Shown here in pieces: positions 25,389 to 35,738 of a stretch of 64,000 nucleotides of DNA. This DNA is from Candolleomyces eurysporus. Taxonomy: Eukaryota; Basidiomycota; Agaricomycetes; Agaricales; Psathyrellaceae. Position numbers and translations under genes: made by a program. The notes below the pieces were generated by a model, which was not told the origin of the DNA, made no database searches, and saw only the letters and a list, made by a program, of their open reading frames with translations. How positions within the stretch are numbered: the stretch's first letter is position 1; every line of letters starts with the position of its first letter. The stretch covers positions 183,718-247,717 of the forward strand of contig JANBPK010000738.1 of assembly GCA_027579435.1 (NCBI GenBank), given 5' to 3'.

Positions 25389-27210
25389 TCACTGGAACAT
25401 AGGCCACAAAGCAACNTCATCCAAGAAGGTCCAGGCAGGAGCCTTTCCTCCTCTGAAAGCAAGCACNTCATTCCCCCTCGCCACCACATCCACCTCAACC
25501 CACTTCCACTCTGGACTGAANCCTTCGTCCCTGACTCTGTACGTCTTCGCTGCCTCCCCATTCCACAAAACNTCAACAAACGCATCGGCTTGGAGAGTCG
25601 GTCCGCTGAANGCGCTGTTCTGGAAGAATCCAACCCTATACTTCTTCCCCGCCTCGGTTTGGAGATTCTCAGTTAACGTCAGAATACCNGCGAGGCTGTC
25701 TGCGAACGTGGCCGAACCAAGAAGCGCTGACGCGTGACCCGAATGCGCGTAGGTATCGAAGTAGAAGATCGTGGCGTCGAGATAACCGCCNGCGGGAGAT
25801 GTTCCAATCCAGGAAGCATAGGATTCGGTGAAGCAGAAGTCGGAGCATTCGGTGTAGCCTTCGAAACCGCCGTCGGTGATATAGTTCTTTCGTTTGTACC
25901 CCCGGGAGAAGGTGACTTGAAGGTCGCCTTGCCCGTAGTTTACGGCGGTAGAAGCGTCGGCAGGGATATAGTACTGNNNNTNNANNGAAGTNAGCACGGN
26001 GATATCATCAGCAAACAAAGAAGAANNNGGATCAAGGNNGAAGAAANTAGGAAAGTAACAAGAGCTGAGAACGTACCATGCTGCAGGAATACGTAGTTGG
26101 GACACCTGCCACGACGGCTCGCCAGATATTGAAGTACTGGCATGCTCCGCCCCTGCCGTCGGCACCACGGTAGTTACACTCGCGAGCACATGCGTCGACA
26201 TCGTACTTGTCCAGGAAAGCGAAGCCCATATACTAAAGCATCCATATCAGCATATGACCCTTTCATAATTGAAGTATCANTTGATATGAACTCACCCCAG
26301 GNGCGTTATTGGCGCCATTTGTAGGTCCAAAGACCAGCTCATACCCCTCAGGAGCGTCCGGCTCCACTAATTCCTTCGAGGCCCACCCACCGCTTTGCTG
26401 AATNTACGTCAAAGAGTCCCCAGTCCTGTAGCTCTGTTGTCCACCAAAGTTGGTTTTCTCAACTGCGGTGTGGACGTCACCGTAGATCGCGCACTTGAGG
26501 TTCGATTGTTCGCGGTCGAAATGGTCAAGGGCCTCGTTGTTAAGCTCGTAGTACAAGTTTGCGAACACTATAGGTACAATATGTCAGTTGGACTGCATAA
26601 AATNTATGCATTAATGGGGCACGTACCGCACTTGGGCTCGGAAGAGCAAAAGTCCAAACACGCTTNAACGTTGTAGGTAGAGTTGTCCACCACACGGAAG
26701 GTCAGGTAAGCTGTACCCTGAATCGAAGCATCCCTATCCGTTAGACCCGTCCCCGTCCCCGAGAACACGACATTATAATCGCTAATAGCGCGTTTCTTCT
26801 TCAGNTCGTGAGCTGCGGAATGATGCCTGGTCGACAACCCTCGCCTTCTGACGTCCGAAGAGTTGGTAGTACCAGCTTCAGTGAGTACACCATCGACGGC
26901 AGTGACGACAGTNTCGGCAACGGGAAGGTTGGGAGGGGTGTCGGCTTNNGGCCCATCCTTCTGGTCGACGACGTGGATGGTGGACACGATTGTCTCCGTA
27001 TCGGTCAAGGTGTTGTCCAAGTTTATCTCATCGGTGACAGAGTTAGGAACACCTCTGAGGGCCGGGGGAACGACGTTTGGACTTGCGGCTCCTGTAGTCA
27101 AANNTGAGATGAGAAAAACATCTGGGATCGTTGTCTGGGGGCTGACCGTAGACAACGACGGCCAAGGCCGTGAACGTTAGCAGACGGCCTGCGAGGGCTC
27201 TGGTAACCAT
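25389..27210 (-). CDS. Fruit-body-specific protein a homologue (secreted)
   Basis: Homologue of the Agaricomycete proteins annotated as fruit-body specific protein a, whose molecular function is unknown. Exon 1 encodes a signal peptide (M-V-T-R-A-L-A-G-R-L-L-T-F-T-A-L). A K-K-K-R processing site precedes the mature core I-S-D-Y-N-V-V-F-S-G-T-G. Two PAN/apple-like cysteine blocks follow: A-C-L-D-F-C-S-S-E-P-K-C with N-L-Y-Y-E-L-N, and D-A-C-A-R-E-C-N..G-G-A-C-Q-Y-F-N-I-W-R-A. The C-terminal half carries G-G-F-E-G-Y-T-E-C-S-D-F-C-F and a jelly-roll-like region ending G-K-A-P-A-W-T-F-L-D, which resembles a carbohydrate-binding fold. Introns separate these blocks near 27145-27104, 26626-26570, 26300-26230 and 26075-25975; exact ends are blurred by N. 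The start at 27210 is the ATG that opens the signal peptide. A TATA element lies about 105 nt upstream. Expression in fruit bodies is inferred from the family. Confidence 0.86.
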
Positions 27211-27313
27211 GGGGTGCTGTTGCTAATTGCTGAGAAAAGAAGAGATAAGACTAGAAGCCTGTGANTACCGTTCGGTATTTTGAGCGGTATTTTCTCCTAG
27301 GATTCTCCTCCGG

Positions 27314-27322
27314 CCTTTTATG
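27314..27322 (-). promoter_or_regulatory. TATA-like element of the fruit-body protein gene
   Basis: CATAAAAGG on the minus strand, about 105 nt upstream of the start codon, a close match to a canonical TATA box. Confidence 0.5.
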
Positions 27323-27329
27323 CTCGCGA

Positions 27330-29670
27330 GCCTCTCTCCCACCCGGCTTCCTCCTCNTGCCTGAGCGCTTCCTATCTCCCGATCCATTACCACGATTCAA
27401 TTGCGGTGGAAGGAGGAGTTGAGCTTCCGGTGATGTGAGCTGNCTGCCAATCTACGTTTAGAAAGTCGATGGCAGTAACTGGCAGTAAGGCACGGAAAAG
27501 TAACTCAATAGACAATTGTCAACGTCAACTNACCCACGGTCATAGATAGTTTGAAGTGATGCTATGATGCTGGAAATCAAGAAGGGGCTTGAACAGCACT
27601 CGAACTTTGCGTGATGAGATCCCTCCTTCTCGCATCAAAATTCCTGAAGCGAGGCTGGGCCGTCTAGAAAGGGCAATCGTNGCACCATTTGCAAGCTACA
27701 GAGCCACGAGGAGCAACTTGAAATGAATCCAAACCAAGCTTAGTTGAGAGTAACTAATATTCAGGCAACGTGCGTACGTACCTTTACGCTTGATTTGGCC
27801 CCGAGCATGGGTAAGAGTCTATCTGAGTGAATGACTGCATGCAGATGCGGTCGGAAGTAAGTCGGGTTCCGAGACCCAGGTACCATAACGAACCTAGTTC
27901 TGAGTGATATTGCTCGCAGTTAGAGAGGAGGAGCCTTCGACGGAGACGGACGTCTGACCGGATGTCATTACAGCAGACAAGGATCAGACATGGGGAATGA
28001 ATGAAGATGGGGAGCTAGACACTGATCCTCANCCCCATCTCAGGAACTAGAGCAATAGACGAAGATGAACAGCAGTCCAGGCCTGAATATTCCGGAATGG
28101 ATATCAGATCCCCTGAAAGCTGTCTTGANANCCTAAATTTCATTCCAAGGNGGCTGAAAGCTNGNGNTGACCCACGACCGCCTCGGAAAATACCCCATGC
28201 CAGTGTCCATGGGACCGCGTGTCGACAGTATGTTTGACGCCGAGGCTTTCGAGAAGGTAGCCCAGTTCCATGTCTCTTTTGACCTTCTCTCTGACCATCT
28301 ATCGCAAAGCTGACGGGGTAGAGCTTCGAAGAAGACTTCACGAGACGGTCGTGAGCAGGAAGTGAGGAAGAAGTTGACGGCAATGACGGCGTCATCCTCC
28401 CCGGAGGAAGTTTGGTTTCCCACAATCTGCTTTGTCCCAAAAACTGCACAATANCGCAAGCCCGNNAGGGANNAATGANTTCAAAATGAATCTATTTTGA
28501 AGANTTCCGGAATGCCNAATGTTCTGCGATGGAAGGAGTCAACGTCAACCTGCTCCGGCAGNATNNNANNTNTNAAGGGCTATCGGCTCAAAATTCACCA
28601 ACATGACAGTGGACANNTCGTGAAATCCGATCATTTGGAAGTCAATGAAACCGACCTGTTGATTGAGTTCTGCGAGATTTTGAAAAGCTGCGGCACTAAA
28701 AATAGAAGCCTGAGGGTTTGAGTATAGCTTCATGTTTTCACCCCTCGCGAAGGTCGACGGGGTTTTCCTGTAGCGATTGACAAGTTANGTCACGGAGAGA
28801 NGAGGGGGATGAATTTCCAGACGACCGGAGAATTCCATTAGCCGCTGAGNNCATCCCAGCGGGGCAGGGAGGAAATCATGTCATGGCCCAAGTCAATATG
28901 TCTCAACTGAGGGACGAAGTATGTAAGTTCACAAAGCCGAGGAGAGCGGGTAAGGACAAACCATAAACACACCGAAGCTGGGATCCGNGTCGTACGGAAG
29001 AGGAGNGGGTGAAAAGGACAGCGTATGCNTGGGACGCGTCTACAAAACGCAAACATCACGCGTCACCTGATCGCTCCTCGTCGGTCCGTACGAAAGGGGC
29101 GACCCGAAAGGCTATGAAGCATCACAGTANNTNNCACTGATNTGCGCACCTGCAAAGGCTATAAATCTCAGGCTGTCTGCCAGACGTAGTTGGAGAGANN
29201 GCGATCATGTGCACAGAGAGAAGGGAAGAATGATAGAGGTGGAAAAACAGTTGCAAAGCTGTCAGAGTAAAGCTTCGAAGAAGACGTTCAAAAGANCAGG
29301 ATGATGGTACATGCCNGCGCCAATAGTCGACTCTCGAACCGCTCACACAAATATAGCGGACCGCTGAGCCAACGGAACAATGAGGTATATGGTAGAGGAT
29401 GTTGTTTACATTAAATACCAATAATACAATACCACTAAGACGAACGTGTGATCCCGACTAGTCTAGGTCTAGTATTCCAAGCCCTTCTAGTGCCTCATAT
29501 TCAGATGACTCATTTGTTTGAATTGTTCATCTGACCTCGAAGGGTACAGAGCTCCGTTCTTCTCCTGGTCGATGTCCTATTACCAGCGTAAGCAACAACC
29601 CGGTGTTTAGNCGGACGCAAGAATACGTACNTCGCAGGTGACTGAAGTCGTGTTCATCTCAATCGCGATC
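27330..29670. other. Low-quality intergenic region, no supportable gene
   Basis: Contains many N. A minus-strand stretch at about 28135-28455 is open in two frames and reads somewhat like protein (around E-T-W-N-W-A-T-F-S-K), but no family or splice structure is evident. The motif 'agcttcgaagaagac' occurs twice (near 28323 and 29271). Confidence 0.35.
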
Positions 29671-29676
29671 GCAGGA

Positions 29677-30988
29677 TTAGAGTGAGGCTATACAAATGCA
29701 AATGGTCAATCGAGGNGAATNGNAAAACAAGNTNNACAAGATACCCACTCCAGTTCGTGCTCCCGTATTAATCCTCCTCGCTGCCCTCGAATCCATCTCG
29801 TGACTAGAGCCCTCGGAAACTATAATTCTCAGGCGCCGGCGTTCGTTCAATCTACACACGGCATTAGCATAGACGCCTCNTTTTAACACCGTAAGTTTAC
29901 TCACGCAGACAACAGAGAATTGGAGTANACTGGAANAACGGGTCGTCAGTCGCTGCTGAGGTAGGACGAAAAATTAAACGCGTACGCTTTGCAAGGAAGA
30001 CATAGATTCCAGCCCAGATGTAAGCGTTAGGGAGCGCCTCAAACTACGGGAACAAAATTAGCGAGCAGGTCTTAGAAGCGCGAACAGGACTGTATACGCA
30101 CGGTGACAAGCACAGTGATGGCAGTCAAACTTGTAATNAGGCCAGTACGGACTGTATAAGCCAACAGTCGATCGACGAGTCGAGTNGTACTATTAAAGGT
30201 CAGATTCATGCCACTGTTTCTGAAGCATAGGAAAACGTACGCGGCAAAGCCCGACTTGCGTTTNGTGAGAAGGAAATACAACATGGAGGCCGCAATGACA
30301 ACGTCGATAGCCGCTCCAGCAGCTAGCAGAGTCCTGACGAGCCAACCGAATTGTATACGGTATTGCACCAAAGTCTTCGCAACTGCGAGTCTTGTCCCAA
30401 CGAAAATGCCGGCAGCCGCCCTGATGATGGCAGCTGCGCCGCATGCCGCACCGATGTAGCGAANCGGATTCGGAAGAGCTTTCCAAACTCGCAGGCAGAA
30501 GAAGCACTAAACCAGGTAAGATGGGTTGAAAATCACATTTTTAAAATCGCAAGAACTTACCTGGACCATAACGGTGATGAGCCCTCCCAATATAGTCGCT
30601 ACACCCATCAANGGATATCTCTGGTACGCNGCAACGTTGCCGTAGTATGTGATCGTCCCTCGGTAGGCTTCGGCTACTGAACAGATAGTATGNGCGCATT
30701 CGAGGACCCTGAAATACGGATAGTGAGGAGTGATTCAGATGGGNGTCGTGAGCAGTGTGTTCCGCGAAACATACCAGGTTACAGCAACCTGAAATATCGC
30801 TCCGTTAGCCTACGTCGATACAATCACCAATAAGATTTACTCACCAGCACTTTGAGGTATATAGAGTCGTCTGCAAACATCTGGAAGTAGGTATCCACCT
30901 GCAAGGTCAAGATACCGAACAGAAACATCGCCAACATCGCNCCAATCTCCATTGCNCCGAGCGTATTNGCGATAGTAGTGGCGACCAT
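29677..30988 (-). CDS. DUF6534 multi-pass membrane protein, copy 2
   Basis: Second DUF6534-type membrane protein, with the family layout in order. It starts M-V-A-T-T-I-A-N-T-L-G-A-M-E-I-G at 30988. Then come helices around F-G-I-L-T-L-Q, V-T-W-V-L-E-C-A-H-T, G-V-A-T-I-L-G-G-L-I-T-V-M-V-Q and A-A-I-I-R-A-A-A-G-I-F-V-G-T. The hallmark A-I-D-V-V-I-A-A-S-M-L-Y-F-L-L with K-R-K-S-G-F-A lies near 30240-30320, and R-L-V-D-R-L-L-A-Y-T-V-R-T-G and T-A-I-T-V-L-V-T follow. It has several short exons with introns of about 50-70 bp. The tail includes R-R-L-R-I-I-V-S-E-G-S-S. The last exon near 29677-29760 contains several N, so the C terminus and the stop at 29677 are uncertain. No function is known for the family. 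Confidence 0.78.
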
Positions 30989-30994
30989 CGTGAA

Positions 30995-32220
30995 GGTCTG
31001 AGAGGGTCGTCCTGGAAAGAGAGAAAGGTACCTTGGGGAGAGAGGATGATTAAGTGTGTCTGATATAAGGAAAATCTTTNCATTCCAAAAGGGAGTCCGA
31101 GGCGCGCGCTTTCACACAACTTGCGTCACAACATGGGGTATTCTCAGGCTGAAGATTGCATTCCGCATGCCAACCCACCGCCGCCCGGTCGCGGGTGCAC
31201 ATGAAAACCGAAAGGGGCTTTCTCGAAAGGCCTACAACATTCAGCCCCTAACGATTGTCCCCCGGTGNAAATGGATAGAAAGGACCCCCGTAGCGTAGGG
31301 AGTGCATAAATTTGATAACGAGGACGAGCTGGGGTGTCTGGAGCTGAGTCGTTGGATAAACAGTTACTGCTGACTGATATCGCGGTCGATCGATCACCCC
31401 ACAACCTCTATCCCNCCAGCCAATCGAGCAGACGACTCCAAAGTCTCGACCAGGCAATCAAAGACGATCATTCGGATTTGTCCCCATATATGTAAGAGAC
31501 ATCTGAGAACAGAAGCCCTACAGACACATGCCTTCGTATTCTTTATGCGACAAATTTATACAGCCCTGTGGGTTTGCTTTGCTTTTTTCGAGATGGNCAT
31601 ACGTTCAAGGAACCGCTTGGAATTGCTGGGAATCCTGCCGAGCCAAGGTCACGCTGCCCACATCANATGTAGGGTGCACGGTCTTGATGAGTGCCGACGC
31701 TTGGCAGGTCCCGCGGCGCCGGCAAGATGNTAGCGGTTGTGAATGGGTGAATTTTACGACCGGTCTGGGGTTGTCGACGGAACTCGAGTGAAAATGGAAC
31801 TTGACGCTTTTTTCTGTTGGAATGGTACATACCATTGCCAATGAGCGAAAGTAAGGAGGGCTGANCCCCCTTGTGGGATGAAACGGCTGGTTCGGAGGCC
31901 GGACTCTGTCTCTGGGAGGTCGATGAGATTTTCGAATGTCAATCAGAACGGGAACCAGCCACTACACGTGGACGGAGAGACGGACATTGCACCATATCTC
32001 CTCATGNGATCGTCTGAGAATATTCACATACCGCGAATTTCCGGCACCGAACGCTAGCGCCCAGTGGGAGCGCCCACGAAGGCACTTCCAGAACCTGTAG
32101 ATAGCAGATAATGATTGTACTGCTTTCGTTGTAGCTCCTGCTATCGTCCCAAGGCGGTCAGTCTATTAAATCATGTACATAGTACAACAGACATCTCATT
32201 ACATTATAGCNGGACGATGN
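30995..32220. other. Intergenic region, no supportable gene
   Basis: Upstream of DUF6534 copy 2 and downstream of the FMO gene. Short open frames only, with several N. Confidence 0.4.
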
Positions 32221-32225
32221 AAAGT

Positions 32226-34593
32226 CTACCACCAGTCGCTATAGACCCAGTCCTGCGCCCAGGCCTCCGATCCATCGACCTTGATATCGGGCGTCGCCAC
32301 AGGTACGAGGTTGCTTGGGAAGTTGGACCCGTGGTCAGGGTTTGCAAATCGTGCGCTGACCCAAATCTTGCTGACTTCGGCATTGCTATCGTTACGCCCA
32401 CCATGGTCAGGACGAGTACAACTACGGGTGTCAGGATAGGAATTGGAGACGTACTCTGCAGGAAGATTATCGATTTGCCTTCCACCGTACTTGTCCGCGG
32501 CTTCATTGAGCCAGCCGACGAAGAATCGAAGTGCGGCTGTACAAAAAAGTAGGGGTTAGTTGTTGCGAGTTGAGGACATGGATGGAGCACCCACCTTGAG
32601 TCCGCTCAGCACCGTAGAACTGGAACTGTCTGCCATATCCGAGACGGTCTACGACAGCCTTGTCGTACCACTCCCACAGCGCAGCAGTGTTGGGGAAGTC
32701 GGCCTTGCCAGACCAGACTTTCGCAGCGGCCAGCGATACGAACTCCGCAAACGTGAAAGACTGCATTCCGAAATTGGCTAAAGAACAGTTAAAACAAAGT
32801 CAGTGGCTACAAAGTTTCAAATGGCAGAGATTGCATACCATTGATGAAAAGCAGCGTAGGATCGGGAATGTAGAAGGCATCGAGGTATAGAGACCGAATA
32901 TGCGTTCCGTCGGTGATCAACGGCTGGGTGTATCCTTCCTCGCGCGGGAGAGTCCCGTTCGTGCCAAGAGTGGAGTTAACGTATTGAGGAAGGAAAGGGT
33001 AGGTGTATCGATACCCGGTTCCGAGGATGATATGGTCGACACCTGAGAAAACCTAGGGGAGTGTCAACTTCAGGAACCAGGGCGAGAATGGTACCGGTGC
33101 CGGCTTACGGTGCCATTGACGAGGTGAATTTCACTAGTTTCGATACCGGATCCGGGGTCGCTGCAGGTTTTGATCTCGCCGATGAGAGTGATATTAGGGG
33201 GCAGACGTCTGAGAAAAACATCCAGCGGGAAGTGCGGTCCACGGACTAGAATAAAGTGCAGGTGAGATTTCAGGAGCAGAGAACCAATTCGTCATGGCGT
33301 ACATCGGTCTGGCTGCAGAATATGTGCCTTCAGTTAGACACCTCGTGAAGGACGGCTGAGAACATAATAACATACGCGAACGGACACGTAGACCTGCTTA
33401 GCATGCTGGATAACCTCACGTGCAATTTCACCTCCACTGGTCTATAGGGGAAGCGTGAGCGTACGCGTAGTACCCGAAAGAAATACACCAACGGCAGCAC
33501 CGATAACAAGGACAGTTTTGTCTTTAAACTCTTCGGGTCGGCGATACGCCCTGGCATGTGTGATTTTGCCCGGGAATCGGTCATTCCACTGTTCGAGACC
33601 GGAGATCGCAGGGACGTTTGGAGCGTTATACCGACCAGTGGCGACGACAACAGCGTCATAATGCTACAGGAATTCATATTAGAAACTGCGCAAAACCGGG
33701 AGGGGCAACATACCCTCTTGTTCCATGTGGCGCGGGTCGTGTTCGCCTCTGTCTTGACAAGCTCCTTGGAAAGCAAGCTCCAGCCAGTCTCGCTTCTTTC
33801 CACGTGTTCAACGCGAGTGTTGTAGAAAGCGTTGGGATTTCCGTCGTTAGCATTGACACCATGCCAGGAAGCGAAAGCTCGAATGTAGCGGGCCAATTTT
33901 GCGTGTGGGAGCTCTATGAAGCCGCTAGTCAGCTAGGCATCGAAGATCTGCCATGGATACGTACCCCACTCAGTACCCTTCGGCCAAGGCGTTTCCCTGA
34001 TCTGTTGAATCGGCTGGAACACCTATCAATACCAACACCTGCATAGTCCGGGAGATGGAGACTCACCGCAGGTGCGTTCGACTTCAGCGAGGCCCAAATC
34101 GGTTTCGGCGCACGATGCACACGACGGTACTGCTGCGCAACATGCCCCTCCTCGTACTCCTCCGTATACGGCAGTTTGACGCCCTGCGGTGGAAGCGAAG
34201 GCTCGAAGTCGCCTACAGCGATGGGGGCATTGGGGACTGGGGCGTCGACGGGGGTTTCATCAGTGTAGTGCCAGTTCCCACCAGGGAGATTGTCGCGCTC
34301 GTAGATATCCACTTCGAATCCATTCTCTATGAGTTCGCGGTAGGCAATGAGACCTCTTTATATTCATGGTCGTCGTCAAACACGGCACACTGGGAGGTCG
34401 ATATCAAGTCTACTCACCCAACGCCTGTACCAATGACGGCCACTCGTTTAACGGGCCATTTGAACTTGTAAGAGTCGGGGTTTGGGGCGCTAGTGGTGCT
34501 CGAGCCCCAAGGGTAGGTGAATGGTTGTTGCTGGGCAGCGAGAGCGCTGATGGCGCTGGCTGCGACTGCAGTCAGAGACAGAATCTGCTTCAT
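32226..34593 (-). CDS. Flavin-containing monooxygenase-like protein with signal peptide
   Basis: Class B flavoprotein monooxygenase of the FMO type, using FAD and NADPH. The N terminus (M-K-Q-I-L-S-L-T-A-V-A-A-S-A-I-S-A-L-A) is a signal peptide, unusual for FMOs. Exon 1 ends inside the FAD motif V-A-V-I-G-T-G-V-G-G, completed across an intron to G-L-I-A-Y-R-E-L. Then follow E-R-D-N-L-P-G-G-N-W, the A-T-G-R-Y motif, and the FMO-identifying sequence F-P-G-K-I-T-H-A-R-A-Y, an exact F-x-G-x3-H-x3-Y. The second dinucleotide motif V-L-V-I-G-A-A-V-G-T-S-G-G-E-I-A-R-E spans another intron and lacks the middle glycine of GxGxxG. The C-terminal part contains H-I-I-L-G-T-G-Y-R-Y-T-Y-P-F. The last exons end W-V-Y-S-D-W-W at 32226. 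There are roughly ten exons. A TATA element lies about 70 nt upstream. The substrate is unknown; entry to the secretory route is inferred from the signal. Confidence 0.88.
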
Positions 34594-34658
34594 GGCCGGT
34601 GGAAAGGTGTCAAGCCGAGGTGAAGAAGATCCTTGAAATGGGTGACACCCAAAGGTCT

Positions 34659-34668
34659 GTATATAAGG
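34659..34668 (-). promoter_or_regulatory. TATA box of the FMO gene
   Basis: CTTATATACA on the minus strand, about 70 nt upstream of the start codon. Confidence 0.5.
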
Positions 34669-34699
34669 ATTTGGCAGTCCCCTTGCACGTTGCTTACCG

Positions 34700-35738
34700 T
34701 GAACCCGGATTGCGTCAGAGCCGATATGAACTAATCCGTACAAGGATAAAGACTGTAACTGGGGTTTTTCAATGCATGAAGACGGGTTTGGATGGTACGC
34801 AAAGCCTAGAAATGTTTGCGCAAGAAGACGTAAGAGAAGTGCTTAGACAAGAACCGGAAGCATATCCGTCCGGCACCCAGGTCCTCTGACAATAGGGGCC
34901 GAGATCCACCAACTCTAACAAAGCCAAATTTAGCAGGCCTCCAAAGAGAAAAGATACAAACCGTTCCAGAGACCTGGGCTTGAAGCAGCATGCCCTCGAA
35001 TTAAACTTTGAGAATGCAGAACGAGACACTCGAACTTCCCTATCTGTCCGAACGAAGACAAACCTGAAACGTTCATGCTCTAGATGACCCTCATGGCAAG
35101 CCTGGCTGCACTGGCCTCTGGCGAAGCAACGTATATCCCCGGAAACATGCATGCGCAGCTACTATTGGTGCGACACCAACTGGCATTCAGACGAGCGACG
35201 TTGTTTTTGGCAGCCTGGAGATGTCTTTGGGCGCATCATTCAGGCCGAGTCTTATTAACAAGCTCTCAGCTGCATCACGGTGTCAGTTTCGCTCATGGTT
35301 TTGTCATGTATCAATGACACACCTATTCAAGTTAGTAAAATGAAATGAGCCCTGGTAGAAGAAGGTACCACAGATATAGAAGAGCCAGCCATTGAAGCGT
35401 GCTCTAATAGCGAAAAGCTGGGATGCCCTCTGACTCGACTCGACTGGAGGAAGTCTGGTAACGGGAAAAACAATGCCACGGCCGAGATTCGAATCTGTGT
35501 GCTTTGCCATGTCACGCGCGTCACGTTGAGTCACGGGCTGTGCACAACGCTCACATCGTCGCCGCCGTTGTCGTCGTCGTCGTCCCCAACAGCGACCACG
35601 CCTGTCGCTGCCCCACCTTTTCCTTCCACTCTTTAGGGCACTGGATTGACCCTTATTTATACTGACACCATCACTCACGGTGAGCAGCTCAACAACGCGG
35701 CCGTTATCAAAGCTTACCGTCTCAGATCATCAGTATTC
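34700..35738. other. Divergent promoter region between FMO and ATG4
   Basis: No gene is seen. A short GTC microsatellite (35568-35584) and a TTATTTATAC element (about 35654-35664, some 80 nt before the ATG4 start) are visible. Confidence 0.4.

Noticed and set aside
25734..26096. Plus-strand frame opposite the fruit-body protein gene
   Set aside because: Shadow of the minus-strand exon that carries the conserved protein.
35480..35540. A T-loop-like GATTCGAATC motif suggesting a tRNA
   Set aside because: No acceptor or anticodon stem can be paired around it.
35562..35590. GTC-rich repeat before ATG4 as a possible functional array
   Set aside because: Short simple microsatellite; no spacer-repeat structure, so not a CRISPR or regulatory array.
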